DNA of 64,000 nucleotides. Origin: Comamonas koreensis. GTDB taxonomy: Bacteria > Pseudomonadota > Gammaproteobacteria > Burkholderiales > Burkholderiaceae_C. The translations under genes were made by a program, and so were the position numbers. Below the pieces are notes generated by a model. It was not told where the DNA came from. It did not search any database and saw nothing but the letters and a program-made list of their open reading frames with translations. This document shows, piece by piece, positions 47,696 through 56,135 of the stretch. Location: the NCBI RefSeq assembly GCF_021026195.1, contig NZ_JAJNCT010000007.1, forward strand, positions 92,934 through 156,933, read 5' to 3'. How positions within the stretch are numbered: position 1 is the first letter of the stretch; each line of letters opens with the position of its first letter.

Positions 47696-48631
47696 ATGCA
47701 CGCCCCCTCTGCGCCTGTTTCTGCGTTCTTCTCCGCTTGCCTACACCAGCGCCTCGGCATCAAAGCCCTGGCGTCACTCGCCCTGCTTGCTGGCAGCCTG
47801 GTGGGCGGCCTGCCCGCGCAGGCCAGCCAGCTGGCCGATGTGCAGATCATCGACCGCAGCAGTGGCCAGCGCCTGCCTCTGTACTACCACCTGGGCGAGT
47901 ACTGGGTGGCAGGCCAGCCGGGCAGCAGCTATGCCGTCGATATCAAGAACCGCAGCCGGGGCCGCATCCTCGCCGTGCTCAGCATTGATGGCATCAACGC
48001 CATCAGCGGCCAGGCGGCGGCTGCCGTGCCCGACGACGGCTATGTGCTGGGCAGCCGCCAGCAATGGGCCATCTCCGGCTGGCGCAAGAGCGACCAGCAG
48101 GTGGCCGCCTTCTACTTCTCGCACAGCGAAGACTCGTACGCCGCACGCACCGGCCGGCCCCGCGATATCGGCGTGATTGGGGTGGCGGTGTTCCGCGAGC
48201 GCGAACCCCAGCCCCAGCCCCCCATCCTGCGCAACCGCGAGGCGCAAAAAAGCTCGGCACCGGCCGCCGAGGCCAGCAGCGCCGACAGCGCAGCGCACGC
48301 CATGCCACCACCTTCCAGCCCTGCCGCCGCTGCCGCGCCCAATGCCTCGGTCGCTGCAGAATCCCGCCAAACCGCCGCACCCGCTGCCCCGGCACCGGTG
48401 GCGCCGCGCCTGGGCACCGGCCATGGCGCACTGGAGCGCTCCGTCACGCGGACCACGGAGTTCCACAGCGCCAGCAGCAGCCCGGCGCAGATCATCCGCA
48501 TCCGCTACGACAGCTATGCCAACCTGGTGGCCCAGGGCGTCATCCGCGCACCGCAGCCCGCTGTGCAGCCGGCGCCCCGCCCTTTTCCGGCATCGCCCTC
48601 TGGCTATGTACCTGATCCGCCTGCCTATTGA
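47696..48631 (+). CDS. Exported protein of unknown function upstream of an ECF sigma factor
   Basis: 311 residues. Signal segment at about 20-45 (GIKALASLALLAGSLVGGLP, then AQA). Residues about 46-180 form a conserved-looking beta-rich domain (VQIIDRSSGQRLPLYYHLGE, SYAVDIKNRSRGRILAVLSI, DGYVLGSRQQWAISGWRKSD, then FYFSHSEDSYAARTGRPRDI). A Pro/Ala-rich tail follows, ending with TEFHSASSSPAQIIRIRYDS. No named family is recognised with confidence. 91 bp before the sigma gene, same strand, so it may belong to that regulon. Confidence 0.7.
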   Translation: MHAPSAPVSAFFSACLHQRLGIKALASLALLAGSLVGGLPAQASQLADVQIIDRSSGQRLPLYYHLGEYWVAGQPGSSYAVDIKNRSRGRILAVLSIDGINAISGQAAAAVPDDGYVLGSRQQWAISGWRKSDQQVAAFYFSHSEDSYAARTGRPRDIGVIGVAVFREREPQPQPPILRNREAQKSSAPAAEASSADSAAHAMPPPSSPAAAAAPNASVAAESRQTAAPAAPAPVAPRLGTGHGALERSVTRTTEFHSASSSPAQIIRIRYDSYANLVAQGVIRAPQPAVQPAPRPFPASPSGYVPDPPAY

Positions 48632-48722
48632 CGGCCTGCCGACGCAGCCAAAGGCGTGCTGCGGCGTGCGATTTTCTCCACACCGGCCACCAGCGGGCGC
48701 AGGCTTTTGCATAATCTGCCGC

Positions 48723-49295
48723 ATGCAAGATGCGATGCAAGACGACCAAGCCCTGATACTGGCCTACGCCGGCGGTCAGGTGGCGGCGTTCGAGCAGCTC
48801 TACCAACGCCACAGCCAGCGCTTGTGGCGCTATTTTTTCCGCAACACTGGCAATGCCGCGCTGGCCGATGACCTGGCGCAGGAGACCTGGTTTGCCGTGG
48901 TCGATGGCGCCGCGCGCTACCAACCCGAGGCCAAGTTCAGTACCTGGGCCTTTACCTTGGCCCACCACAAGCTGGTGGACCACTGGCGCCGCCACAAGGC
49001 CCACCGCAGCCTGGATGAAGAGGACAGCGAAGGCATGCGCCTGGCCGAAACCTTGTTTGCCAACTCAGGCTTTGACCCCGAGCGCCTGCAGGACCGCAAG
49101 GACCTGGCCCGCGCCCTGCTCGATGCCCTGGCCCAGTTGCCGCCCGAGCAGCGCGAGGCGTTTTTGCTGCAGGCCGAGGCCGATATGTCCGTTGCCGACA
49201 TTGCAGCAGCCACGCAGGTCAGCCAGGAAACCGCCAAAAGCCGCTTGCGCTATGCCCGCGCCAAACTGCGCCAGGCCATGGAGGTGACCGCATGA
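48723..49295 (+). CDS. ECF-type RNA polymerase sigma factor
   Basis: 190 residues. Region 2: FEQLYQRHSQRLWRYFFRNT, ALADDLAQETWFAVVDGAAR, FSTWAFTLAHHKLVDHWRRH. Region 4: LAQLPPEQREAFLLQAEADM, VADIAAATQVSQETAKSRLR, YARAKLRQAM. Typical group-4 length without region 3. ATG 48723 is chosen; ATG 48735 is an alternative. The stop overlaps the next start (ATGA), indicating coupling with the membrane-anchored partner gene. Confidence 0.9.
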   Translation: MQDAMQDDQALILAYAGGQVAAFEQLYQRHSQRLWRYFFRNTGNAALADDLAQETWFAVVDGAARYQPEAKFSTWAFTLAHHKLVDHWRRHKAHRSLDEEDSEGMRLAETLFANSGFDPERLQDRKDLARALLDALAQLPPEQREAFLLQAEADMSVADIAAATQVSQETAKSRLRYARAKLRQAMEVTA

Positions 49296-50218
49296 CCGCG
49301 CCGCAAGACCCCAAGCGCCCCGATGCCCTGGTCGACCTCTACCGCGAGGCCAGCGCGCAGGATGCCGGCCCCAGCGATGCCAGCACCGCGCAGATCCTGG
49401 CCCATGCGCGCGCAAAGGCAGCGCAAGGCCCAGCCTCCACGCCCAGCGGTCTGGACAGCAGTGGCCGGCAAGGCCAACAGTTCCAGGGTGAGGCCGCCAA
49501 TGATCGCCGCTGGTGGCTGCAAGCCCTGGGCAGCCTGGCCGCCATTGGCCTGGTCAGCTGGCTGGCGCTGCAACATTTGCATGAGCCAGGTGCGCCGCAG
49601 CTGGAGGCCCCCCAAATGGACAGCGCGCCCAGCGCTGCGTCAGCACCGCCAACACCTGGCGCGCCTGTTGCACCTGCGGCTGACAGGGCGGCGAGCCCCG
49701 ACAGCGCCAAGATGCGCAGCGAAGCCGCGCCTATGGGCAAGGCAGCAAGCCCTGCCACCAAGGAGGCGCCCGCAACAGCCCCCGCTGCTGCGGCTGGCGC
49801 TGGCGCGAGCAGCGCCAACATACGGCCTGCGCCTGCCATCGCCCCCGCGCCGCAGGCAGAACGCCGCATGCCCTCAGCAGCCGCACCAACGCCTGTAGCG
49901 CCGCCCGTGCTGGCACCTGCAGCACCTGCTGGCCCTGCGGCCGCACCCGCTGCCAGAAAGCAGGCGGCCGAGCAGCCAGCAGCGCCGATGGCCGCTGCAC
50001 CCCCTGCATCCGAAGCCGCCTCCGCACTGGCCGCTGCAGCTACCCTGCCCGCATGCGGCACCCATCTGGATGCCCAGGCCCTGGCCGAGCAGCGCCGCCG
50101 CATCCAGGCCTACGACAAGGCCCTGGCCGCTGGCCTGCCAGCACCTGCACCGGCGCCGCTGTGCCGCCCCGCGCCGGCCCATGAGGCAGAGCCTGCGCAG
50201 CCAGTGGACAGCCGCTGA
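49292..50218 (+). CDS. Membrane-anchored Ala/Pro-rich protein, putative anti-sigma factor
   Basis: 308 residues. About 72 cytoplasmic residues (DALVDLYREASAQDAGPSDA...), one membrane helix at about 73-92 (WWLQALGSLAAIGLVSWLAL), then about 150 residues of Ala/Pro/Ser low complexity. A short C-terminal module follows, with two Cys (LPACGTHLDAQALAEQRRRI and APAPLCRPAP). The position directly after an ECF sigma factor with an ATGA overlap and the topology suggest an anti-sigma factor, but there is no zinc-finger motif. Assignment is therefore inference. Confidence 0.65.
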   Translation: MTAPQDPKRPDALVDLYREASAQDAGPSDASTAQILAHARAKAAQGPASTPSGLDSSGRQGQQFQGEAANDRRWWLQALGSLAAIGLVSWLALQHLHEPGAPQLEAPQMDSAPSAASAPPTPGAPVAPAADRAASPDSAKMRSEAAPMGKAASPATKEAPATAPAAAAGAGASSANIRPAPAIAPAPQAERRMPSAAAPTPVAPPVLAPAAPAGPAAAPAARKQAAEQPAAPMAAAPPASEAASALAAAATLPACGTHLDAQALAEQRRRIQAYDKALAAGLPAPAPAPLCRPAPAHEAEPAQPVDSR

Positions 50219-50246
50219 ACCATCGCCCAACGCGGCGCCGGCATAA

Positions 50247-50275
50247 AAACACAGGCCTGCATATGGCAGGTCTGT
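50247..50275 (-). terminator. Terminator downstream of the LysE-type gene
   Basis: ACAGGCCTGC (50251-50260) pairs with GCAGGTCTGT (50266-50275), with one G-U pair. The A run at 50245-50249 gives the U tract on the minus strand. Confidence 0.8.
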
Positions 50276-50318
50276 TGGCTGGGTATCAGCAGAGAAGTGA
50301 CGCAGGATTCGCGCCGAC

Positions 50319-50966
50319 CTACGCCATCAGGTCATAAAGCCCATAGCCAAAACCGGCAACGCCAATGGCCAGCAGCAGGCAGGAGGCCGCCAGCAAGATG
50401 CGCTTTTCGCGGGCGGGAGAAATCAAGGTCCGCACCAGCAGCGCAATCAGCCCCAACATGCTGAAATCCAGCACCACCCAGATGACGGTGAGCACCGCCA
50501 GGCTGTGGTCAGGCGCAGGCAGCACGCCGACGAACTGCGGCAAAAACGACGCAAAGAAAATGATGTCCTTCGGGTTGGAGACACCAAGGATAAAGCCCTG
50601 GCTGAAGCCACCCTGCTTGCTGCCAGCTGCAGGATCTGCGGACATGGCAGTGCCAGTTTGGGCATCCATCGCCCAGGCATCGCCGATCATGCCCCAGGCA
50701 ATCCAGACGATGTAGAGGCAGCCCGCCAGGCGCACCAGCTTGAACGCGGATTCATCGATGACCAGCAAGCCCTTGATCAACAGCGCCGACAGGAAAATCA
50801 GCACCAGCGAGGCCAGGTTGGTACCGCAAATGGTGGCAAACGCCCGGTGCGGGCCACCCACCAGCCCGGCGCGGGCCACCAGCAAGGTCACAGGGCCCGG
50901 GGTGACCAGCAAGGTAATGACCGACAGCGCAAACAGAAAAACCAGCGATAGATTGAGATCAGACAT
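50319..50966 (-). CDS. LysE/RhtB family amino-acid exporter
   Basis: 215 residues, about six membrane helices. The family start signature is VITLLVTPGPVTLLVARAGL then GGPHRAFATICGTNLAS. SQGFILGVSNPKDIIFFASF, the LxNPKxxLFF motif, and a C-terminal helix pair also match. It exports amino acids such as threonine, homoserine or lysine; the substrate is not predictable. The start at MSDLNLSLVF (50966) fits family length. Confidence 0.9.
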   Translation of the reverse strand: MSDLNLSLVFLFALSVITLLVTPGPVTLLVARAGLVGGPHRAFATICGTNLASLVLIFLSALLIKGLLVIDESAFKLVRLAGCLYIVWIAWGMIGDAWAMDAQTGTAMSADPAAGSKQGGFSQGFILGVSNPKDIIFFASFLPQFVGVLPAPDHSLAVLTVIWVVLDFSMLGLIALLVRTLISPAREKRILLAASCLLLAIGVAGFGYGLYDLMA

Positions 50967-51169
50967 GGGCCGCGAACTGGGGAAAAGATGCGTGCCTGCA
51001 ACGCAGGCCAAAGCAAAGGATTGTGCATCCAAGCCCCGCGTCAATCAATGTACGGAAGCCGTGGAGAACGGTATTGCGGCCACCCCGACCGCTGAAGCCC
51101 GGTGCAGCGGCACCGCGCGCGCCAATAGCCGGGCAGGTGGCCCCGAGGGGGCTGCGGCATGCCTTGCAC

Positions 51170-52027
51170 CTACAGTGCAATGCCCAAGTCGTCCCAATCT
51201 GCCAGCTTGCCACCGGCGGCGGTGAATTTTTGGTATGCGCTTTGGCGCTCGGCGTCGATCTCGGTATTGCTGGCGCCGCGCTTCCAGTAGCCGGCGATGG
51301 ACACATCGGCCTTGTCCATGCCCAGCTCCGACTGAAAGTACTTGCGAATCGCGCGCATCTCGTCGCGCTCGCCTGCACCCCAGATCACATGGCCCGCGGC
51401 GTCTTCCAACTGGCGCGCCTGCTGCAGCAGCTGATCGCGGCCATGGCCTGGCAAACGCTGCAACTGCAGACCGGGTACCGATGGCAATTCTGCGATCCCA
51501 TGCACATCGTCGCTGGCAATCCAGCCCACACCGCCCAGCCCTGCGGGCCAGCGTTGCAAGATGGAGTAGAGCGCCGGAAGGCCGGAGTCATCACAGAACA
51601 TTGCCACCGGCCGGCCGTTTGATGCGGGCAGCACGATATTGACGCGCGGGCCCGTGAGCCGCACCTGCTGACCAATGGTGGCCTGCGCTGCCCAGCGCAT
51701 CATGGGGCTGTCGCCGCCATGCATCACCACATCAAACTCGGCGCAACGCGTTTGCGGCGCAAAGCTTCGCACGGTGTAGACGCGCGAGACCGCAGGGGCC
51801 TGCAGATCCGGGTACACACGGAAAGCCACATTGGCCTCATCCCAGACCGGGTCGTTGCCGACATCGCCCAGATGCATGCCCACGCGCAAGGTGTGCGAGG
51901 ACGGGCGCTGCAGCGAGACGATGGTGGCATCCACCTGGTGCAGACCACGCTGGTGCTCTTGGTCACGGGGCGCCTGCGGCGCCGCTGTGCTGGAAGACGT
52001 TTGGGGAGAAGCGGAGGAATGGGACAT
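51170..52027 (-). CDS. Siderophore-interacting protein (FAD-binding ferric reductase)
   Basis: 285 residues. Reduces Fe(III)-siderophore to release iron in the cytoplasm. Seen: SRVYTVRSFAPQTRCAEFDV with the RxYTxR FAD motif, then FDVVMHGGDSPMMRWAAQAT. The C-terminal SIP domain has PVAMFCDDSGLPALYSILQR, HVIWGAGERDEMRAIRKYFQ and VSIAGYWKRGASNTEIDAER. The start at 52027 matches the Ser-rich N-terminus; upstream in-frame ATGs (52051, 52093) exist and none has a good ribosome site. A Fur-like site lies at 52219-52237. Confidence 0.9.
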   Translation of the reverse strand: MSHSSASPQTSSSTAAPQAPRDQEHQRGLHQVDATIVSLQRPSSHTLRVGMHLGDVGNDPVWDEANVAFRVYPDLQAPAVSRVYTVRSFAPQTRCAEFDVVMHGGDSPMMRWAAQATIGQQVRLTGPRVNIVLPASNGRPVAMFCDDSGLPALYSILQRWPAGLGGVGWIASDDVHGIAELPSVPGLQLQRLPGHGRDQLLQQARQLEDAAGHVIWGAGERDEMRAIRKYFQSELGMDKADVSIAGYWKRGASNTEIDAERQSAYQKFTAAGGKLADWDDLGIAL

Positions 52028-52218
52028 CGAACCACAGGCCGCGAGGGCCATCGAGTGCGTGGAGAAAAGAGCTTGGCTGGCTGGCAGGCCCATGGGCCTA
52101 CCGGTGGCTAGCAAAAACGACCTTGGAGACGCTGAGGTCCCGGGTCGCCCCACGATGAAACAGATGCGGAGAGCGGCGCGATGGCTGAAGCTCTCGATGG
52201 GTGGATCATAAATCAGTT

Positions 52219-52237
52219 GAGAATGAATATCATTTAA
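52219..52237 (-). promoter_or_regulatory. Fur-box-like site upstream of the siderophore-interacting gene
   Basis: GAGAATGAATATCATTTAA matches 13 of 19 positions of the classical Fur consensus GATAATGATAATCATTATC. It lies in an AT-rich stretch upstream of the iron-reductase gene, so iron-dependent repression is plausible. Confidence 0.5.
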
Positions 52238-52291
52238 TACCCATGCCTCCCACGCAGCTTTTGCAGCCCTTGCAGCAATAGCTGCCAGTGT

Positions 52292-52897
52292 TTAGGCCGC
52301 CTTGCTGGTCTCCACCATCTCCAGCGCCGCACCATGCGGCACCCGGATCAGGCGGCTGGCATCCACCCCATTGCTGGCGGCAATGGCTACCAGGCGTGTG
52401 TAGGCCGCTTCGTCAATGCTTGGCGTGCGCGACAGAATCCAGGCGTACTTGGCAGCATCCCCCACCACCACCGCATGGCCTGCATCGTGGTCGACATAGA
52501 CCACATGGTAGCCAGCATACAACGGGCGGAAGAACGACACCTTGAGCGAGCCCACCTCGGGGCCGGACAGCAGCTTGGCCACGGCAGTCGCCGACTTCCA
52601 TTGGCCGCGTTCGGGGTCAAAGCCACGGTTGGTAACCTGCACGGTGCCGTCGTCCTGCAGGCTATAGTCTGCGGTGCAAGAGGTCAGCCCGCGCTCAAAC
52701 ACATAGTCAATCCGCGCCAGCTCATACCAGTGGCCCATGTACTGCTCGGCATCAAAGTCCTGCACGGGGCGAACATTCTTGGGCACCCGCACCCGCTGGC
52801 CGGTGTACCACAGGGCGGACACCGCTGCCGTCAAGGCCATGGCCAACGGCAGGGAGGAGGTTCTGGAGGAGGCCGATGCCTCAGGTGTGCGGCGCAT
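52292..52897 (-). CDS. blc: Lipocalin family protein (Blc-like)
   Basis: 201 residues. Lipocalin barrel: DFDAEQYMGHWYELARIDYV (GxW motif), FERGLTSCTADYSLQDDGTV, KLLSGPEVGSLKVSFFRPLY and YHVVYVDHDAGHAVVVGDAA. The N-terminus has a membrane segment (LPLAMALTAAVSALWYTGQ) with no lipobox, unlike E. coli Blc. So it may be anchored by a helix rather than lipid. GAAGGAACCC precedes the ATG at 52897. Binds lipids or hydrophobic ligands at the envelope. Confidence 0.88.
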   Translation of the reverse strand: MRRTPEASASSRTSSLPLAMALTAAVSALWYTGQRVRVPKNVRPVQDFDAEQYMGHWYELARIDYVFERGLTSCTADYSLQDDGTVQVTNRGFDPERGQWKSATAVAKLLSGPEVGSLKVSFFRPLYAGYHVVYVDHDAGHAVVVGDAAKYAWILSRTPSIDEAAYTRLVAIAASNGVDASRLIRVPHGAALEMVETSKAA

Positions 52898-53028
52898 AAA
52901 GGGTTCCTTCAAACAAAACCCTTTTGTACCGCCGATGGCAGTCCGCCTGCGTAGGCCTGGCCACAGCAGCGGCCTAGGTCCATTCCGACACGGGCCTGTT
53001 GCCCAGGCCATGCGCCGTCACAGCAGCA

Positions 53029-53529
53029 TCAGCTCCCTTTTTTGGGCACCACATTCTTGGGCAGCACCATTAGCACAAACAGCGCGAACAAGGTGCACAG
53101 AATGGCAGCGGCCTCTTCGCCCGCACCCACGGCCATGCCGATTGCCGCAGTGAACCAGATGCCCGCAGCCGTGGTGAGGCCCTTCACATCTTCAGTGTTT
53201 TCCTTGGCGGGTTTCAGGATGGCACCAGCGCCCAAAAAGCCCACACCGGCAATCAGGCCCTGGATCACGCGGCTGGAATCCATCGGCGTCATGCCCATCA
53301 GCTGCGCCACCGCCAAAAAGGTGGCAGCGCCCATCGCTACCAACATGTGCGTGCGCAAGCCGGCGGCCTTGCCGCTGGCCTCTCTTTCATAACCCAGCAT
53401 GCCGCCCAGCAGCGCCGCCAACAGCAGTTTGAAAATAATGCGCGTAGCCTGCGCCAGATCGGTCAGATCAGACAGTTCGCCGGCGACGGTATTGACGATG
53501 GTTTGGAACGCGGAGTCAGAAGAATTCAT
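53029..53529 (-). CDS. MgtC/SapB family membrane protein
   Basis: 166 residues, about five membrane helices. Signature: IIFKLLLAALLGGMLGYERE and GLRTHMLVAMGAATFLAVAQ, then VIQGLIAGVGFLGAGAILKP and GLTTAAGIWFTAAIGMAVGA. These match the MgtC core. It lacks the C-terminal cytoplasmic domain of true MgtC, so it is the short SapB-type form. No mgtA/B transporter gene is adjacent. Role uncertain; MgtC proteins aid low-magnesium and acid adaptation. Confidence 0.9.
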   Translation of the reverse strand: MNSSDSAFQTIVNTVAGELSDLTDLAQATRIIFKLLLAALLGGMLGYEREASGKAAGLRTHMLVAMGAATFLAVAQLMGMTPMDSSRVIQGLIAGVGFLGAGAILKPAKENTEDVKGLTTAAGIWFTAAIGMAVGAGEEAAAILCTLFALFVLMVLPKNVVPKKGS

Positions 53530-53593
53530 GGCCCAGGCCTTGTGGCATCACGCAGCAAGGCGGCCACATTCGATGGCCGCCTGCCCGCAGAAT

Positions 53594-53624
53594 AAAAAGC
53601 CTCCCCCCGCTTGGCGAGGGAGGC
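53594..53624 (-). terminator. Terminator after the second csbD gene
   Basis: GCCTCCC (53599-53605) pairs with GGGAGGC (53618-53624). Five A residues just left give the U tract on the minus strand. Confidence 0.88.
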
Positions 53625-53632
53625 TGCTTAAC

Positions 53633-53842
53633 TTACCAGCGGTAATTGTTTTTGGTTTCCCAATCCTTGACCTGCTTCTCAGCAGCATCCTTTGCAATGC
53701 CTTCGCGCTCTTGAATACGGCCCACCAGCTGCTCGCGCTGGCCGTCCACCACATCCAGATCGTCATTGGTCAGCTTGCCCCATTGCTCTTGCACTTTGCC
53801 CTTGAACTGCTTCCAGTTGCCTTTGATAGTATCTTCGTTCAT
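53633..53842 (-). CDS. CsbD family stress protein (YjbJ-like)
   Basis: 69 residues: MNEDTIKGNWKQFKGKVQEQ then WGKLTNDDLDVVDGQREQLV and the charged C-terminus with KQVKDWETKNNYRW. It is the closer of the two CsbD genes to E. coli YjbJ. TCAAGGAGTGACAG precedes the ATG, very like the start of the CsbD gene at 14519. The role is unproven; such proteins rise under osmotic or general stress. Confidence 0.92.
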   Translation of the reverse strand: MNEDTIKGNWKQFKGKVQEQWGKLTNDDLDVVDGQREQLVGRIQEREGIAKDAAEKQVKDWETKNNYRW

Positions 53843-54120
53843 CTGTCACTCCTTGAGGGTTGGATGGTTGATCGGCTTGTGTGACTTCAGTGTCGCTCGA
53901 TTGCCTCGGTGCCATTGCAGTCACTCAAGCAGCCTTGTCGTAAGGACTCTCCCACACCTGTTCCTACCACGTGCACCGTCTAACCCATTGCGTAAGACCA
54001 AGGCTTTTTCTATGGCCATGCAGTAGTCAGGTCGTTCAGTGCAGCGCATACTGGGCACAGCGACGAGGAACGGCCTCGCATAGAACCGGCATTCCAGCGG
54101 TATTCAAGGAGTTGAAAGCC

Positions 54121-54345
54121 ATGACTTATGCATCCAAACCCCTTCCGGCTCAGGCACTGAGCCCGGAAGAGATTCAAGCCCGTTATGAAAAGGACCGAAT
54201 TTCTTACCCCGATGGTGTTCCCGACTCCCGCATCACCTGGATAGAGAGGCCAGAATACAAAGGCAATGAGCTCAGCTATCGGGGTCAGAAACCCAAGACC
54301 ATCGTCACCCTGGGAAGTAGCGCCAGCCCCAGCACCCCTTCCTGA
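54121..54345 (+). CDS. Small hypothetical protein, 74 residues
   Basis: Hydrophilic, no signal peptide or membrane segment: LSPEEIQARYEKDRISYPDG and PDSRITWIERPEYKGNELSY are the most distinctive parts. CAAGGAGTTGAAAGCC precedes the ATG at 54121; the open frame upstream lacks support. A terminator follows. Not recognised. Confidence 0.65.
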   Translation: MTYASKPLPAQALSPEEIQARYEKDRISYPDGVPDSRITWIERPEYKGNELSYRGQKPKTIVTLGSSASPSTPS

Positions 54346-54416
54346 GCATCGCCACGTGTGCAAGCAAGCATGGCGCTCCATGGGTGCTGCCAGATGCATC
54401 CATTCCTCTCTCCAAC

Positions 54417-54438
54417 AGCCCTCTGCCGAGGGCTTTTT
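54417..54438 (+). terminator. Intrinsic terminator after the 74-residue gene
   Basis: AGCCCTC (54417-54423) pairs with GAGGGCT (54428-54434) and five T residues end at 54438. Confidence 0.88.
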
Positions 54439-54549
54439 CATGGGCGCAGTGGCATGCGCCGCATCTCGCACTGCGCCCCTCGGTTGTAAGCTTGTATTAG
54501 GACTCGGGTGCTAGCATCAAGGCTCGCAACACAACCCTGTCTCTATCTG

Positions 54550-54846
54550 ATGTCTCCGCTGAACGATGCGCCATTTGCGCACGCCACCCCGCTTGCAGGA
54601 AAGCTCTCCAACCGCGCATTCAACGCCCTGGCCCGCCACAACATCACGACCGTGGAAGAAGTCATTGCTGCCTATCCCGAACGGCTGCTCAAGCTGGCCG
54701 GCTTTGGCCTGCAGTCCCTGCGCGAAGTCGAGGCCGTGTTCTTCCCCGGCCAGTGCTATCTGGCCGACCTCAAGGACGGCCAGCGCCCGACCAAGAAAAT
54801 GCATGATGCTCCACTAGCCGCGTTGGGCCTGCACCCTGCGGCCTGA
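54550..54846 (+). CDS. Stand-alone RNA polymerase alpha-CTD-like (helix-hairpin-helix) protein
   Basis: 98 residues. Residues about 15-70 follow the alpha-CTD pattern: LSNRAFNALARHNITTVEEV then IAAYPERLLKLAGFGLQSLR and EVEAVFFPG. The spacing of LSxRxxNxLxxxxIxTVxxL and the G-x-x-S-LxE end is as in RpoA. There is no N-terminal alpha domain. ATG 54550 gives MSPLNDAPF; the frame starts at 54508. Such domains bind UP-element DNA in RpoA; in isolation the function is unknown. Confidence 0.7.
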   Translation: MSPLNDAPFAHATPLAGKLSNRAFNALARHNITTVEEVIAAYPERLLKLAGFGLQSLREVEAVFFPGQCYLADLKDGQRPTKKMHDAPLAALGLHPAA

Positions 54847-54894
54847 ACCACTGCTTATCAGCAACGCTGAGATCGCCCTGACCACATTCCCCGC

Positions 54895-56133
54895 TTAGTC
54901 CTTGCGCTGGCCATATTTGTGCTGAGCGATGCGCTGCGCGTGATAAATGCCAGCATGCCCTGAGAACAGATAGGCCGCCATGCAGGCCATCGCCGCAAAC
55001 GGCCCGATCTGCGGACCAAACAGCTCCAGCGCCATCAGTGTGGTGGCTATGGGCGTGTTGGCGGCACCGGCAAACACGGCAACAAAGCCCAGGCCCGCCA
55101 TCATGCCTACCGGCATCTGCAACAGCGGCGCCAGCGCATTGCCCAACGTGGCGCCGATGTAGAACAGCGGTGTCACCTCCCCACCTTTGAAGCCACTGCC
55201 GATGGAGGCCACCGTCATCAGCAGCTTGCCCACAAAATCCCAGGGCAGCACAGGCTGCTGAAAGGCCTGCACGATCTCCGGAATGCCCAGCCCCAGATAG
55301 CGGTAGGCATCGCAAGCCCATGCGGCAACGGCAATCACCACGCCGCCGATAAAAGGCCGCATCGGCGCACAGGTGATCCAGCGCTTCATCCAGCCGCCCA
55401 GACTGCGCGTAGCTGCGGCAAAGAGCATGCCTACCAGCCCGAACAACATGCCGGCAAAGGCGACGGCGGTCACCGGCCACCAACCCATGGGTGCCAGCAC
55501 GCCCAGCGCGTAATGCGTGTGCTGCACACCCCAGGCCAGGCTGACCTGGTCCGCAAGAATGGCGGCCACAACGCAGGGAAACAGTGCCTCGTAGCGCATG
55601 CGCCCAATGGCCACCACCTCCATCCCAAACACCGCGCCAGCCAACGGCGTGCCAAACACCGACGCAAAGCCCGCGCTGATGCCGGCCATCAACACCACGG
55701 GCCGGCCCTGCGCTCCGACCCGAAAGCGCTGGCTCAGTTGGTCTGCGAGCGCCCCACCCATCTGCACGGCAGTGCCCTCGCGCCCCACAGAGGCGCCAAA
55801 CAAATGCGATACGACGGTGCTGACCAATGCCAGGGGCACCATGCGCAAAGGCAGCGTATTGTTGGGCGCATGCACCTCCTCCATAAGAAGGTTGACACCG
55901 CCTTCGGCCGCTTGGCCCAGCCGCTGGTAGACCCAGCCCACAGCCAGCCCCGCCAGCGGGAGCAGCCAGACCAGCCAACGGTGGCTGTCACGCCAGGCCG
56001 TGGCAGCATCCAGCGCAAAAAGAAGGAAAGCTGAAGCCGTGCCTGCCAACGCAGCTGTGATGGCGGACAGCAGCAGCCATTTGCCCAGATGGGGCAGCAG
56101 CGCAAGCGGTGCAAAGGAAGAGAGTTTGGGCAT
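54895..56133 (-). CDS. CLC-family antiporter, fluoride (CLC-F) type
   Basis: 412 residues, about ten membrane helices. Distinctive CLC-F features: NNTLPLRMVPLALVSTVVSH and HLFGASVGREGTAVQMGGAL with the gating Glu119. In place of the chloride-type GSGIP loop there is HAPNNTLPLRM. GSGFKGGEVTPLFYIGATLG and FVAVFAGAANTPIATTLMAL follow. These proteins export F- in exchange for H+. The fluoride riboswitch just upstream strongly supports that. Start at 56133 (MPKLSSFAP); an in-frame TTG at 56190 exists and no good ribosome site is visible. Confidence 0.88.
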   Translation of the reverse strand: MPKLSSFAPLALLPHLGKWLLLSAITAALAGTASAFLLFALDAATAWRDSHRWLVWLLPLAGLAVGWVYQRLGQAAEGGVNLLMEEVHAPNNTLPLRMVPLALVSTVVSHLFGASVGREGTAVQMGGALADQLSQRFRVGAQGRPVVLMAGISAGFASVFGTPLAGAVFGMEVVAIGRMRYEALFPCVVAAILADQVSLAWGVQHTHYALGVLAPMGWWPVTAVAFAGMLFGLVGMLFAAATRSLGGWMKRWITCAPMRPFIGGVVIAVAAWACDAYRYLGLGIPEIVQAFQQPVLPWDFVGKLLMTVASIGSGFKGGEVTPLFYIGATLGNALAPLLQMPVGMMAGLGFVAVFAGAANTPIATTLMALELFGPQIGPFAAMACMAAYLFSGHAGIYHAQRIAQHKYGQRKD

Positions 56134-56135
56134 AC

